From contig NZ_JACIAY010000001.1 in assembly GCF_014194975.1 (NCBI RefSeq), forward strand, positions 186,001 through 250,000: 64,000 nt of DNA, read 5' to 3'. This document shows, in pieces, positions 44,350 to 53,491 of this stretch. The translations under genes and the position numbers were made by a program. This DNA is from Sphingomonas sp. BK580. Lineage in GTDB: Bacteria > Pseudomonadota > Alphaproteobacteria > Sphingomonadales > Sphingomonadaceae. The first letter of the stretch is position 1; the number at the start of each line of letters is the position of its first letter. Under the pieces are notes generated by a model, which saw only the letters and a list, made by a program, of their open reading frames with translations, was not told the origin of the DNA and did no database searches.

Positions 44350-46680
44350 ATGATCCGCAGCACGCTGGGGGCCTCGATCGGGGCGGCATTGGTGATCGCG
44401 ACGCCGGCGACGGCGCAGCGCGACGGTGACGTACCCAAGCTGCTCCCCATGCCGCAGTCGATCACGCGCGGAACCGGCACGCTGACGGTCGCCGCCGGCA
44501 CCGGCGTGGCCGCGGAGACGCCGCTCGCCGAGCCCGCGGCCAGGCTGCTGGTCGACCACGTCCGCACCGCGCGCGGCATCGCGCTCGCCCCCGCCGAGGC
44601 CGCGACCGCACGCATCCGCTTCGTCGCCGACCCCTCGATCAAGGGGGACGAGGCCTATCGCCTCATCGTCGCGCGCGACGGCGTCCGCGTCGCCGCCTCC
44701 GCCGCGCCCGGCTTCGTCCACGGCGCGATGACGCTCGTCCAGCTGCTGAGCCCGGACGCGCGCTTCGGCCAGCCCGCGCGCGTCCCCGCGATGACGATCG
44801 AGGATACGCCGCGCTTCGCCTGGCGCGGGCTGATGCTCGACACCGCGCGCCACTTCCTCCCGCTTCCCGAGATCGAGAAGATCGTCGACCAGATGGCGGC
44901 GGTGAAGCTCAACACGCTCCACCTTCATCTCAGCGACGACCAGGGCTGGCGCTTCGAGGTGAAGCGCTATCCCAGGCTCATCGAGGTCGGCGCGTGGCGC
45001 ACCCCGCCCTCCACCGGCGGCGCGGCGCCGGAACAGCGCTACGGCGGCTTCTACACGCAGGACGAGCTGCGCGGCCTAGTGCGCTACGCCGCCGACCGCG
45101 GCATCACGATCGTCCCCGAGATCGACCTGCCCGGCCACGCGCAGGCGCTGGTCGCGGCCTATCCCGAGTTCGGCGTGCTCGGCGACCGGCCCGAGACGGG
45201 CAACGGCTGGGGCATCTTCCCCTATCTGCTCAATCCCGGCCCCGAGGGCGTCGCCTTCGTCAAGCAGGTGCTCGACGAGCTGATCGACGTGTTCCCCGGC
45301 ACCTATGTCCATCTCGGCGGCGACGAGGCGGTGAAGGACCAGTGGGAGCGCAGTCCCGCGGTGCAGGCACAGATCAGGGCGCTCAACCTCAAGGACGAGA
45401 ACGCGCTGCAGAGCTGGCTGATCGACGAGCTCGGCACCTATCTGTCGAGCAAGGGTCGGCGGCTGATCGGCTGGGACGAGATCCTCGAGGGCGGTCTGCC
45501 GCCGTCCGCCTCGGTGATGTCGTGGCGCGGCGAGAAGGGCGCGGTCGACGCCGCGAACCAGAACCACGACGTCGTGCTCTCGCCGGCGCCGACGATGTAC
45601 ATCAACTATCTCCAGAGCCACCGCGCCGACGAGCCGCCCGGGCCGATCCAGGTGCAGACGCTCGCCGACACCTATGCCTATGAGCCCATGCCCAAGGGGC
45701 TCGACCCGGCCAAGGCGGGCCACGTGCTCGGCGCGCAGATGAACCTGTGGAGCGAGTATCTCGTCACGCCCTACCAGTATCAGCATTCGATCTTCCCGCG
45801 CCTCGCCGCGCTGGCGGAGAACAGCTGGATCGAGCGGCCGCGCGACTTCGCCGGCTTCCTGACGCGGCTCCAGCCGCAGGTCGCGCGCTGGAAGCGCGGC
45901 GGGGTCGAGGTGGCCGATTCCAGCGCCGCGGTCGACTTCCGGCTCGCTGGCACGCGCGGCGAGGCACTGCGCGGCAAGAAGGTCGGCCTGACGCTCGCGC
46001 AGGACGCGCCGCAGGGGACGATCCGCTACACGCTCGACGGCTCGGCGCCGACGCCGAAATCGCGCCGCTACGCCGCGCCGCTGTCGCTGCCGTTCGGGCA
46101 CACGGTGCGCGCGGCGCCGTTCGACGCCGCGGGCACCGCGCTGGCCGCGCCGCGCGCGTTCGACACGGGGCGCGAGGCGCTGCTCACGCGCGTGTCGGGC
46201 GAGCTGGCGGCCTGCCCGGGCGAGACGCGCGGACTGCGCGTGCCGCTCACCGCCGACGCGACCGCGAACGCGCCGACCTATGACGTCAATATCTTCAACC
46301 TGTGCAGCGTCTATCCCGCCGCACCGCTCGACGTGGCGGGCGGCTTCACCGTCGAGGTGGCGCGGCTGGCGCGCAACCACGGGTTGGCGCACGATGTCGA
46401 CAAGGTACGCCGCCACTTCAACGTCACCCCGCACGGCGAGCTGCTGGTGACGCTGGGCTGCCCCGCGATGAAGGACGGCAAGCCCGTGCCCGACGCGCCA
46501 CGCCCCGTTATCGCCGCGAGCTTCCCGCTGCCCGATCCCGCGAGCGCGCCGCAGCGGCTGCGGTTCACCGGCACGCTGCCGGCGACGGAGGGCGACCGCG
46601 ACCTCTGCTTCCAGTTCACCGCCCCGCTCACCGAGCCGCTCTACGCGGTCGAGCGGGTCAGCCTCACGGACCGTCGTTGA
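44350..46680 (+). CDS. GH20 beta-N-acetylhexosaminidase, exported
   Basis: 776 residues from ATG 44350, with AAGGGG upstream; a GTG lies 6 bases earlier. The signal peptide ends IATPATAQ. A GH20b domain precedes the TIM barrel. The catalytic pair Asp325-Glu326 lies in HLGGDEA, where substrate-assisted hydrolysis occurs. The C-terminal half has a chitobiase-like domain (GTIRYTLDGSAPT). It removes terminal beta-GlcNAc, which in an N-glycan caps the mannose arms. Its stop overlaps the next gene by one base (TGATG). Confidence 0.93.
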   Translation: MIRSTLGASIGAALVIATPATAQRDGDVPKLLPMPQSITRGTGTLTVAAGTGVAAETPLAEPAARLLVDHVRTARGIALAPAEAATARIRFVADPSIKGDEAYRLIVARDGVRVAASAAPGFVHGAMTLVQLLSPDARFGQPARVPAMTIEDTPRFAWRGLMLDTARHFLPLPEIEKIVDQMAAVKLNTLHLHLSDDQGWRFEVKRYPRLIEVGAWRTPPSTGGAAPEQRYGGFYTQDELRGLVRYAADRGITIVPEIDLPGHAQALVAAYPEFGVLGDRPETGNGWGIFPYLLNPGPEGVAFVKQVLDELIDVFPGTYVHLGGDEAVKDQWERSPAVQAQIRALNLKDENALQSWLIDELGTYLSSKGRRLIGWDEILEGGLPPSASVMSWRGEKGAVDAANQNHDVVLSPAPTMYINYLQSHRADEPPGPIQVQTLADTYAYEPMPKGLDPAKAGHVLGAQMNLWSEYLVTPYQYQHSIFPRLAALAENSWIERPRDFAGFLTRLQPQVARWKRGGVEVADSSAAVDFRLAGTRGEALRGKKVGLTLAQDAPQGTIRYTLDGSAPTPKSRRYAAPLSLPFGHTVRAAPFDAAGTALAAPRAFDTGREALLTRVSGELAACPGETRGLRVPLTADATANAPTYDVNIFNLCSVYPAAPLDVAGGFTVEVARLARNHGLAHDVDKVRRHFNVTPHGELLVTLGCPAMKDGKPVPDAPRPVIAASFPLPDPASAPQRLRFTGTLPATEGDRDLCFQFTAPLTEPLYAVERVSLTDRR

Positions 46681-49274
46681 TGCGTCGCACTGCCCTGCTC
46701 TGCCTGCCGCTCCTGTTCGTCACCGGCGCCGCGGCCGCCGCTCCCAAGACCGTCACCCCGCTCGACGCCGGCTGGCGCGTGCGGATCGATCCCGCCGACG
46801 CCGCCGCGGCCAGGGCGCATCCCCGCGCCGCGCGCTGGTTCGCCGCGACCGTGCCGGGCAGCGTCCAGCAGGACCTGATCGCGACGCGCCAGGTGCCCGA
46901 CCCGTTCCTGCGCACCAACGAGGCCGCGATCCAATGGGCCGGGCTGGCTGCCTGGCAGTATCAGCGCGTGCTCGACGTCACGCCCGCGATGCTCCAGCGC
47001 GACCATCTCGACCTCGTGTTCGACGGGCTCGACACGTTCGCGACCGTCTCGATCAACGGCCAGGTCGCGCTCACCGCGGACAATGCGCACCGCCGCTGGC
47101 GGGTCGACGCCAAGACGTGGCTCCGCGCCGGTCGCAACGAGGTGACGATCGCCTTCGCCTCGCCCATCAGGAAGCTCCAGCCGATGGTGCTCGCCGAGGC
47201 GAACCCGCTGCCGGGCGAGTATGACTCGGCGTTCGGCGACGAGCCCAAGGGGAAGCAGACCTCGCCCTACATCCGCAAGCCCAAATACCATTACAGCTGG
47301 GACTGGGGCCCGCGCATCGTCAACATCGGCGTGTGGCAGGACGTGCGGCTGGAGGCGTGGGACGACGCGCGGCTCGACCGGATGACGGTCGAGCAGGTCG
47401 CGCTCAACGACCAGGAGGCGCGGCTCGCCGCCAAGTTCGAGGTGATCGCCGACCGCGCCCGCACCGCGACGCTGCGCGCGCAGGTGGCAGGGCCGGACGG
47501 CAAGGCCGTCACCGCCGAGCAGAAGGTGTCGCTCGCCCCCGGGCTCAACCGCGTCACCGTGCCGCTCGCGATCGCGTCGCCGCAGCGCTGGCAGCCGGTC
47601 GGCTATGGCGCGCAGCCGCTGTACCGCGTCACCGGCGCGCTGGTCGAGGACGGCACCGCCAGCGACGGCGCCGAGCGCCGCATCGGCCTGCGCACCGTCG
47701 AGCTGATCCGCGGCGACGGCGCGTTCGGCTTCCGCGTCAACGGCATCCCGATCTTCGCCAAGGGCGCGAACGTGATCCCCTTCGACAGCTTCCCGTCGCG
47801 CGTCACGGCTGAGACGATGCGCGGGCTGCTGCGCGACGCCAAGGCGGTCAACATGAACATGCTGCGGATCTGGGGCGGCGGCCACTATCTGCCCGACTCC
47901 TTCTTCGACGCCGCCGACGAGATGGGGCTGATGATCTGGTCGGACTTCATGTTCGGCGGCTCGGTCACCCCGCCCGACGCGGCGTTCCGCGAGAACGTCC
48001 GCGTCGAGGCCGAGGAGCAGGTCGCGCGCCTCTCCGGCCACCCCTCGATCGTGCTGTGGGCGGGCGGCAACGAGGTGCTGTCGGGCTGGGAGAATTGGTC
48101 CGATCGCAAGGCGTTCAAGAAGCGCGTCGGCGCGGACGAGCAGGAGCGGATCGGCACCGGCATGGCGGTGCTGTTCGATCGCGTGCTGCGCGACGCGGTG
48201 CGCGACTATGACCCGGCGGTCCCCTACTGGCCCGGCTCGCCCTCGACCGGCTACGAGGGCCCGGTGGACACCGACGCCGCGGGCGACCGCCACTTCTGGG
48301 ACGTCTGGTCGGGCTCCAAGCCGGTCGAGAATTACCTCGACAGCTGCCCGCGTTTCATGAGCGAGTACGGCTTTCAGGGCGCCCCGGACCTCGCCACGAT
48401 CAAGGACTTCGCGGGCACGCTGGAGCTGGCGCCGGACGCGCCGGTGTTGCGCGCGCACCAGAAGTTCCTCGCCGGCGAGGGCAACGAGCGGCTGATGTTC
48501 TACCTGCGCGAGCGCCTCGGCGAGCCGCGCGACCTGGCCGACTTCGTCTATCTCACCCAGGTCAACCAGATGCAGGCGATCGAGCTGGCCGCGCTGCATC
48601 ACCGCGCCTGCCGGCCGACCAACATGGGCTCGCTCTTCTGGCAGCTCAACGACGTCTGGCCCGCGATCTCCTGGGCCAGCATCGATCACTCGGGGCGGTG
48701 GAAACTGCTCCAGTACGCCGCGCGTCGCTTCTTCGCGCCGCAGGCGATCGTGGCGGAGCATCGTGACGGCAAGCTGCGCGTCGCGGCCGTGTCCGACGCG
48801 ACCCAGCCGATCGCGGCGCGCTGGCGCGTGCGCGCCTTCGCTACTGACGGCAGCGCTCTGGGCGAGCGCGGCGGCGACCTCACGCTCGCCCCGCTCGCCG
48901 CCGCCGAGGTGGCGTCGATCGCCGACGCCGAGCTGTTCGCCGCCGCCCCGGCCGAGGCGAGCTACGCCGTGGCGGAGCTCCTGATCGGCGACGCGGTGGT
49001 GAGCCGCCGCGTGATCGAGCGCGTGCTACCCAAGGCGATGCGCTGGCCCGACCCCGGGCTCAGCGCGCGCTGGGACGGGCGCAGCGTCACCGTCACCGCG
49101 CGCAAGCTCGCGCAGGCGGTGATGCTCGACTTCGGCGCCACCGCGGCGCAACCATCGGATGACGGCTTTGACCTCTTGCCGGGGGAGAGCCGCACCGTCA
49201 CGATCGAGTCCGCCGCGTCGGACGCCGCGCTGAAGCGCGCGCTGGTGGTGCGCTCGCTGGGAGGAAGCAAGTGA
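46680..49274 (+). CDS. GH2 beta-mannosidase, exported
   Basis: 864 residues. The signal peptide ends FVTGAAAAA. Beta-mannosidase-type N-terminal domain with SWDWGPRIVNIGVWQDV; acid/base Glu in WAGGNEV (about 465); nucleophile Glu in FMSEYGFQ (about 561); SLFWQLNDVWPAISWASID near the end of the barrel. These blocks separate beta-mannosidases from GH2 beta-galactosidases. It would cleave the single Man-beta1,4-GlcNAc bond at the base of an N-glycan. Its start overlaps the hexosaminidase stop (TGATG) and its stop overlaps the GH3 start (GTGA). Confidence 0.93.
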   Translation: MRRTALLCLPLLFVTGAAAAAPKTVTPLDAGWRVRIDPADAAAARAHPRAARWFAATVPGSVQQDLIATRQVPDPFLRTNEAAIQWAGLAAWQYQRVLDVTPAMLQRDHLDLVFDGLDTFATVSINGQVALTADNAHRRWRVDAKTWLRAGRNEVTIAFASPIRKLQPMVLAEANPLPGEYDSAFGDEPKGKQTSPYIRKPKYHYSWDWGPRIVNIGVWQDVRLEAWDDARLDRMTVEQVALNDQEARLAAKFEVIADRARTATLRAQVAGPDGKAVTAEQKVSLAPGLNRVTVPLAIASPQRWQPVGYGAQPLYRVTGALVEDGTASDGAERRIGLRTVELIRGDGAFGFRVNGIPIFAKGANVIPFDSFPSRVTAETMRGLLRDAKAVNMNMLRIWGGGHYLPDSFFDAADEMGLMIWSDFMFGGSVTPPDAAFRENVRVEAEEQVARLSGHPSIVLWAGGNEVLSGWENWSDRKAFKKRVGADEQERIGTGMAVLFDRVLRDAVRDYDPAVPYWPGSPSTGYEGPVDTDAAGDRHFWDVWSGSKPVENYLDSCPRFMSEYGFQGAPDLATIKDFAGTLELAPDAPVLRAHQKFLAGEGNERLMFYLRERLGEPRDLADFVYLTQVNQMQAIELAALHHRACRPTNMGSLFWQLNDVWPAISWASIDHSGRWKLLQYAARRFFAPQAIVAEHRDGKLRVAAVSDATQPIAARWRVRAFATDGSALGERGGDLTLAPLAAAEVASIADAELFAAAPAEASYAVAELLIGDAVVSRRVIERVLPKAMRWPDPGLSARWDGRSVTVTARKLAQAVMLDFGATAAQPSDDGFDLLPGESRTVTIESAASDAALKRALVVRSLGGSK

Positions 49275-51790
49275 TCTGGCTGTTACTCGCGCAGGCCGCC
49301 GACCCCGTGGCCGCGACCGTCGCGGCGATGACGATCGAGGAGAAAGCGGCGCAGCTGCAGAGCACCGCGCCCGCCGATGCCAAGGCCAAGCTCCCGGCCT
49401 ATGACTGGTGGAACGAGGGGCTGCACGGGCTGGCGCGCAACGGCTATGCCACCGTCTTCCCCCAGGCGATCGGGATGGCGGCGACCTGGGACACCGACCT
49501 GGTCCACCGCGTCGGCGACGTGGTCGCGACCGAGGCGCGCGCGCGCTTCAACGCGCAGCCGGTGGATGCCGACCGCCGCATCTACCAGGGGCTGACGATC
49601 TGGTCCCCCAACATCAACATCTTCCGCGATCCGCGCTGGGGCCGCGGGCAGGAGACCTATGGCGAGGACCCGTATCTCACCGGCAAGCTGGGCGTCGCCT
49701 TCATCACCGGGCTGCAGGGTCCGAACCCGCTCTATCCCAAGGTGATCGCCACCCCGAAGCATTTCGCCGTCCACAGCGGCCCGGAGGCCGGGCGCGACAG
49801 CTTCGACGTCGATCCCAGCCCGCAGGACCTGGAAGCGACCTATACTCCCGCGTTCCGGCTCGCGATCACCGAGGGCAGGGCGCGCTCGCTGATGTGCGCC
49901 TACAACTCGATCCACGGCGTGCCCGCCTGCGCCTCCTCGCCGCTGCTCAACGATCGGCTGCGGCGCGACTGGGGCTTCACCGGCTTCACCGTCTCCGACT
50001 GCGACGCGGTCGCCAACGTCCACCTCTTCCACCATTATCGCCTCGACGCCGCCGAGGCGGCCGCGGTGTCGGTACGCGGCGGCGATGATCTCAACTGCGG
50101 CAACACCTATGGCGCGCTGCCCGAGGCGGTGAAGCGCGGGCTGGTGAGCGAGCAGGAGGTCGATCGCGCGCTGATCCGCTCGCTCGAGGCGCGCCGCGCA
50201 CTCGGCATCGCGTTCGGCGCGACCAGCCCCTGGTCGCGGATCGCGGCGAGCGAGGTGGGCACGCCCGCCCACCGCGCGGTGGCGCTGGAGGCGGCGCGCA
50301 AGGCGATCGTGCTGCTCAAGAACGACGCGGGTCGGCTGCCGCTCGCGGCGGGCACCAAGGTGGCGGTGATCGGCGCCAACGCCGACGACCTCGGCGTTCT
50401 CCAGGGCAATTACCACGGCACCGCGGCGCAGCCGGTGACGCCGCTCCAGGGCGTGCGCGCGCGCTTCCCCGGTGCGACCTTCGCACAGGGGTCGGTACTC
50501 GCCGAGGGCGCCCCGGTGGTGCTGCCCGAGACCGCGCTCAAGGGGCTCACGGTCGGCTATACCGCGGGCGACCGCACCATCGCGCCCACCGCCGCGCGCA
50601 CGATCGACCTCGACCTCAACCGCGCCGCCCCGACGCCAGAGCTGCCGGTGACCGGCTATGTCGCGCGCTGGACGGGTGCGCTCCAGCCGCCCGCGGCGGG
50701 ACGCTACCGGCTGGTGCTCGACCAGACGCAATGCTGGAAGAACTGCACCACGCACGACAGCGCGCGGCTGACGATCGGCGGGCGCGTCCTCCACGACGGC
50801 CCTCTGCCCAAGGGCCGCGTCGAGATCGACTATGACAGCGACGGCAGCGCGCAGCCGCTCGAGCTCACGCTCGACCATCGCAGCGAGGACGACAGCTTCC
50901 GCCTGCTGTGGCTGCCCCCCGCCGACGCGCTGCTGAACGAGGCCGTCGCCGCGGCGCGTGCCGCCGACGTGGCGGTGGTGGTCGGCGGGCTCTCGCCCGA
51001 CCTCGAGGGCGAGGCGCTCCAGGTGCAGGTGCCCGGCTTCGTCGGTGGCGACCGTACCGATATCGCTTTGCCCGCGCCGCAGCAGCGGCTGCTCGCCGCG
51101 CTCAAGGCGGCGGGCAAGCCGATCGTGCTGGTGCTCGCCAGCGGCAGCGCGGTGGCGGTCGATCCCGCGGTGGCGGACTCGATCGTGGCGTTGTGGTACC
51201 CCGGCGAGGCTGGCGGCACCGCGCTGGCGGACGTGCTCTCGGGCGCGACGAACCCGTCGGGCCGGCTGCCGGTGACCTTCTACAAGGCGACCACCGACCT
51301 GCCCGCCTTCGTCGATTACGGCATGAAGGAGCGGACCTATCGCTATTTCACCGGCACGCCGCTGTGGGGCTTCGGCCACGGGCTGAGCTACACCCGCTTC
51401 GGCTATGACCGGGTGAGCGCGCCAGCGACGCTCGCCGCCGGCGCGCCGCTGACGCTCACCGCGCGCGTCACCAACCAGGGCCAGCGCGGCGGCGAGGAGG
51501 TGGTGCAGGCCTATGTCGTGCCGCCCGCCGCCAAGGGAGGCAGCTTCACCGCGCCGGTGCTCCAGCGCCAGCTCGCCGGCTTCCAGCGGATCGCGCTTAG
51601 GCCGGGCAAGAGCGGGACCGCGCGGCTCACGATCGACCCGCGCTTCCTCAGCGTGGTCGAGCGCGACGGTCGCCGCCACGTGCCGCCCGGCGCCTATCGC
51701 GTGTGGGTCGGCGGCGGTCAGCCGGGCGATGGAGAAGGAAGCTGGACCGACGTGACTCTAACGGGCGAGGACAAAGACCTGCCGAAGTGA
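49271..51790 (+). CDS. GH3 glycosidase with PA14 insert, probable beta-xylosidase
   Basis: 839 residues. The TIM barrel has the nucleophile Asp243 in FTVSDCDAV; a PA14 domain (AGRYRLVLDQTQCW) is inserted before the C-terminal half; a fibronectin-like domain closes the protein. The opening YDWWNEGLHGLAR is the block typical of GH3 beta-xylosidases, and beta-1,2-xylose is a mark of plant N-glycans. Beta-glucosidase remains possible. The GTG start overlaps the upstream stop (GTGA). The hydrophobic N-terminus (MIWLLLAQAADPVA) is unusually short for a signal peptide, so export is uncertain. Confidence 0.85.
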   Translation: MIWLLLAQAADPVAATVAAMTIEEKAAQLQSTAPADAKAKLPAYDWWNEGLHGLARNGYATVFPQAIGMAATWDTDLVHRVGDVVATEARARFNAQPVDADRRIYQGLTIWSPNINIFRDPRWGRGQETYGEDPYLTGKLGVAFITGLQGPNPLYPKVIATPKHFAVHSGPEAGRDSFDVDPSPQDLEATYTPAFRLAITEGRARSLMCAYNSIHGVPACASSPLLNDRLRRDWGFTGFTVSDCDAVANVHLFHHYRLDAAEAAAVSVRGGDDLNCGNTYGALPEAVKRGLVSEQEVDRALIRSLEARRALGIAFGATSPWSRIAASEVGTPAHRAVALEAARKAIVLLKNDAGRLPLAAGTKVAVIGANADDLGVLQGNYHGTAAQPVTPLQGVRARFPGATFAQGSVLAEGAPVVLPETALKGLTVGYTAGDRTIAPTAARTIDLDLNRAAPTPELPVTGYVARWTGALQPPAAGRYRLVLDQTQCWKNCTTHDSARLTIGGRVLHDGPLPKGRVEIDYDSDGSAQPLELTLDHRSEDDSFRLLWLPPADALLNEAVAAARAADVAVVVGGLSPDLEGEALQVQVPGFVGGDRTDIALPAPQQRLLAALKAAGKPIVLVLASGSAVAVDPAVADSIVALWYPGEAGGTALADVLSGATNPSGRLPVTFYKATTDLPAFVDYGMKERTYRYFTGTPLWGFGHGLSYTRFGYDRVSAPATLAAGAPLTLTARVTNQGQRGGEEVVQAYVVPPAAKGGSFTAPVLQRQLAGFQRIALRPGKSGTARLTIDPRFLSVVERDGRRHVPPGAYRVWVGGGQPGDGEGSWTDVTLTGEDKDLPK

Positions 51791-51811
51791 AGGCGCCTCG
51801 CCTTACCACCT

Positions 51812-51907
51812 CGTCGCCCCGGACTCGTTCCGGGGCCTACCTCGCAGCGCACCTCGCGATCGCGGCGCGCGCGGCGCGGTGGATCCCGGACCAGGTCCGG
51901 GACGACG
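51812..51907. repeat. palindromic repeat with cgtcg / cgacg ends (type A-like)
   Basis: It starts with a hairpin GCCCCGGA-CTCGT-TCCGGGGC and ends with a GGATCCCGGACCAGGTCCGGG stretch whose inner arms CCGGAC/GTCCGG pair. The outer ends are inverted. It fills the 136-base junction between the GH3 and GH125 genes within the otherwise tight operon. Confidence 0.7.
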
Positions 51908-51926
51908 ACCTAGGAGAAGACATAGC

Positions 51927-53360
51927 ATGACGATCGATCGCCGCACCTTCGTGGGCGCCGCCGCGGCGCTGGCCACCGCTCCCGCCGTCGCGCGTGCCGC
52001 CACCCCCGCGGCCTTCGCCAGCAAGCGCCCGCCGCTCGGCGAACGCCGCTTCACCAGCCGCGCGGTGGAGCAGGAGATGCAGCGCGTCTCGGCCAAGATC
52101 GGCGACCCCAAGCTGCGCTGGATGTTCGGCAATTGCTACCCCAACACGCTCGACACGACGGTGCGGCTGGGCACGGTAGACGGGCGCGCCGACACCTTCG
52201 TGATCACCGGCGACATCGACGCGATGTGGCTGCGCGACAGCTCGGCGCAGGTCGCGCCCTACGTCCATCTCGCCAAGGCCGACCCGCGGCTGGCGGAGCT
52301 GTTTCGCGGGCTGATCGCGCGCCAGGCACGCTGCATCCTGATCGACCCCTATGCCAACGCCTATCTCGAGGACCCGCGCGCCAAGACGACACTGGAATGG
52401 TCGCTCAAGGACGTCACCGAGCTCAAGCTGGGCGTGGCCGAGCGCAAGTGGGAGATCGACTCGCTCTGCTATCCGATGCGGCTGGCCCTGCAATATTGGC
52501 GCGCGACGGGTGACGCGCGCCCGTTCGACGCCACCTGGGCGGAGGGCGCGCGCGCGAGCATCCGCACGTTCCGCGAGCAGCAGCGCAAGGACGGACCGGG
52601 GCCGTACCGCTTCCTGCGCGTGTCGGACCGCAACACCGAGACGATGCCGCTCAGCGGCTACGGCAATCCGATGAAGCCGGTCGGGCTGATCGTCTCGGGC
52701 TTCCGCCCGTCCGACGACGCCTGCCAATATCCTTTCCTGATCCCGTCGAACCTGTTCGCGGTGAGCGCGCTGCGCGGACTCGCGACGGTGGCGAACGAGG
52801 CCAAGCGCGACGCCGCGCTCGCGCAGGAGGCGAGCGCGCTGGCCGACGAGGTCGACGCGGCGCTGCGCGCCTACGGCACGATGAAGCTGCGCGACGGACG
52901 CGAGGTCTGGGCCTATGAGGTCGACGGCTACGGCAACGCCTATTTCATGGACGACGCCAACGTGCCGTCGTTGTCGGGGCTCTCCTATCTCGGCTGTGTC
53001 GCCCCCGACGACGCGCTGTGGCGCCGCACCGAGGCGGCGGCGTGGAGCGACGACAATCCCTATTTCTTCCGTGGCCGCGCCGGTGAGGGGATCGGCGGGC
53101 CACATGCGGGCATGCGGCAGATCTGGCCGATGTCGCTGATCGTGCGCGCGCTGTCGACCAGCGACCCGGCGGTGATCCGCACCTGCCTCAGGACGATCCG
53201 CGACACCGACGCGGGCACGGGCTTCATCCACGAGAGCTTCGACCAGGACGATCCGACCACGTGGACGCGCCACTGGTTCGCCTGGGCCAACGGGCTGTTC
53301 GGCGAGCTGATCGTGCGGCTGGCGACGACGCAGCCCGCGCTGCTGGCGGGACCGATGTGA
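51927..53360 (+). CDS. GH125 exo-alpha-1,6-mannosidase, Tat-exported
   Basis: 477 residues from ATG 51927, with AGGAGA 9 bases upstream. Twin-arginine signal DRRTFVGAAAALATAPAVARA. GH125 core motifs: FVITGDIDAMWLRDS (catalytic acid region), ANAYLEDP, GYGNAYFMDDANVPSLSG, and GTGFIHESFDQDD (catalytic base Glu). The family removes alpha-1,6-mannose from N-glycan cores by an inverting mechanism. It ends in a possible TGATG overlap with the frame of the GH92 gene. Confidence 0.93.
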   Translation: MTIDRRTFVGAAAALATAPAVARAATPAAFASKRPPLGERRFTSRAVEQEMQRVSAKIGDPKLRWMFGNCYPNTLDTTVRLGTVDGRADTFVITGDIDAMWLRDSSAQVAPYVHLAKADPRLAELFRGLIARQARCILIDPYANAYLEDPRAKTTLEWSLKDVTELKLGVAERKWEIDSLCYPMRLALQYWRATGDARPFDATWAEGARASIRTFREQQRKDGPGPYRFLRVSDRNTETMPLSGYGNPMKPVGLIVSGFRPSDDACQYPFLIPSNLFAVSALRGLATVANEAKRDAALAQEASALADEVDAALRAYGTMKLRDGREVWAYEVDGYGNAYFMDDANVPSLSGLSYLGCVAPDDALWRRTEAAAWSDDNPYFFRGRAGEGIGGPHAGMRQIWPMSLIVRALSTSDPAVIRTCLRTIRDTDAGTGFIHESFDQDDPTTWTRHWFAWANGLFGELIVRLATTQPALLAGPM

Positions 53361-53400
53361 TGGGGCGGGATGAGGTCGAGACACTCGCTATGATCGGCCC

Positions 53401-53488
53401 CGCCCCGGCGGACGCCGGGGCCCAGGTGGGGGACGCTGGTGCCAAGTCACCACGGCTGCCCCAACCGGACCCCGGCGTCCGCCGGGGT
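53401..53488. repeat. composite palindromic repeat, type C, inside a gene junction
   Basis: Two perfect stems: CCCCGGCG-GA-CGCCGGGG (53403-53420) and ACCCCGGCG-TC-CGCCGGGGT (53469-53488), with cccaggtggg after the first. The two hairpins are near mirror images, so the whole element can also fold end to end. It lies between the GH125 stop and the GTG of GH92, but the GH92 frame is open through it. Confidence 0.78.
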
Positions 53489-53491
53489 GGT

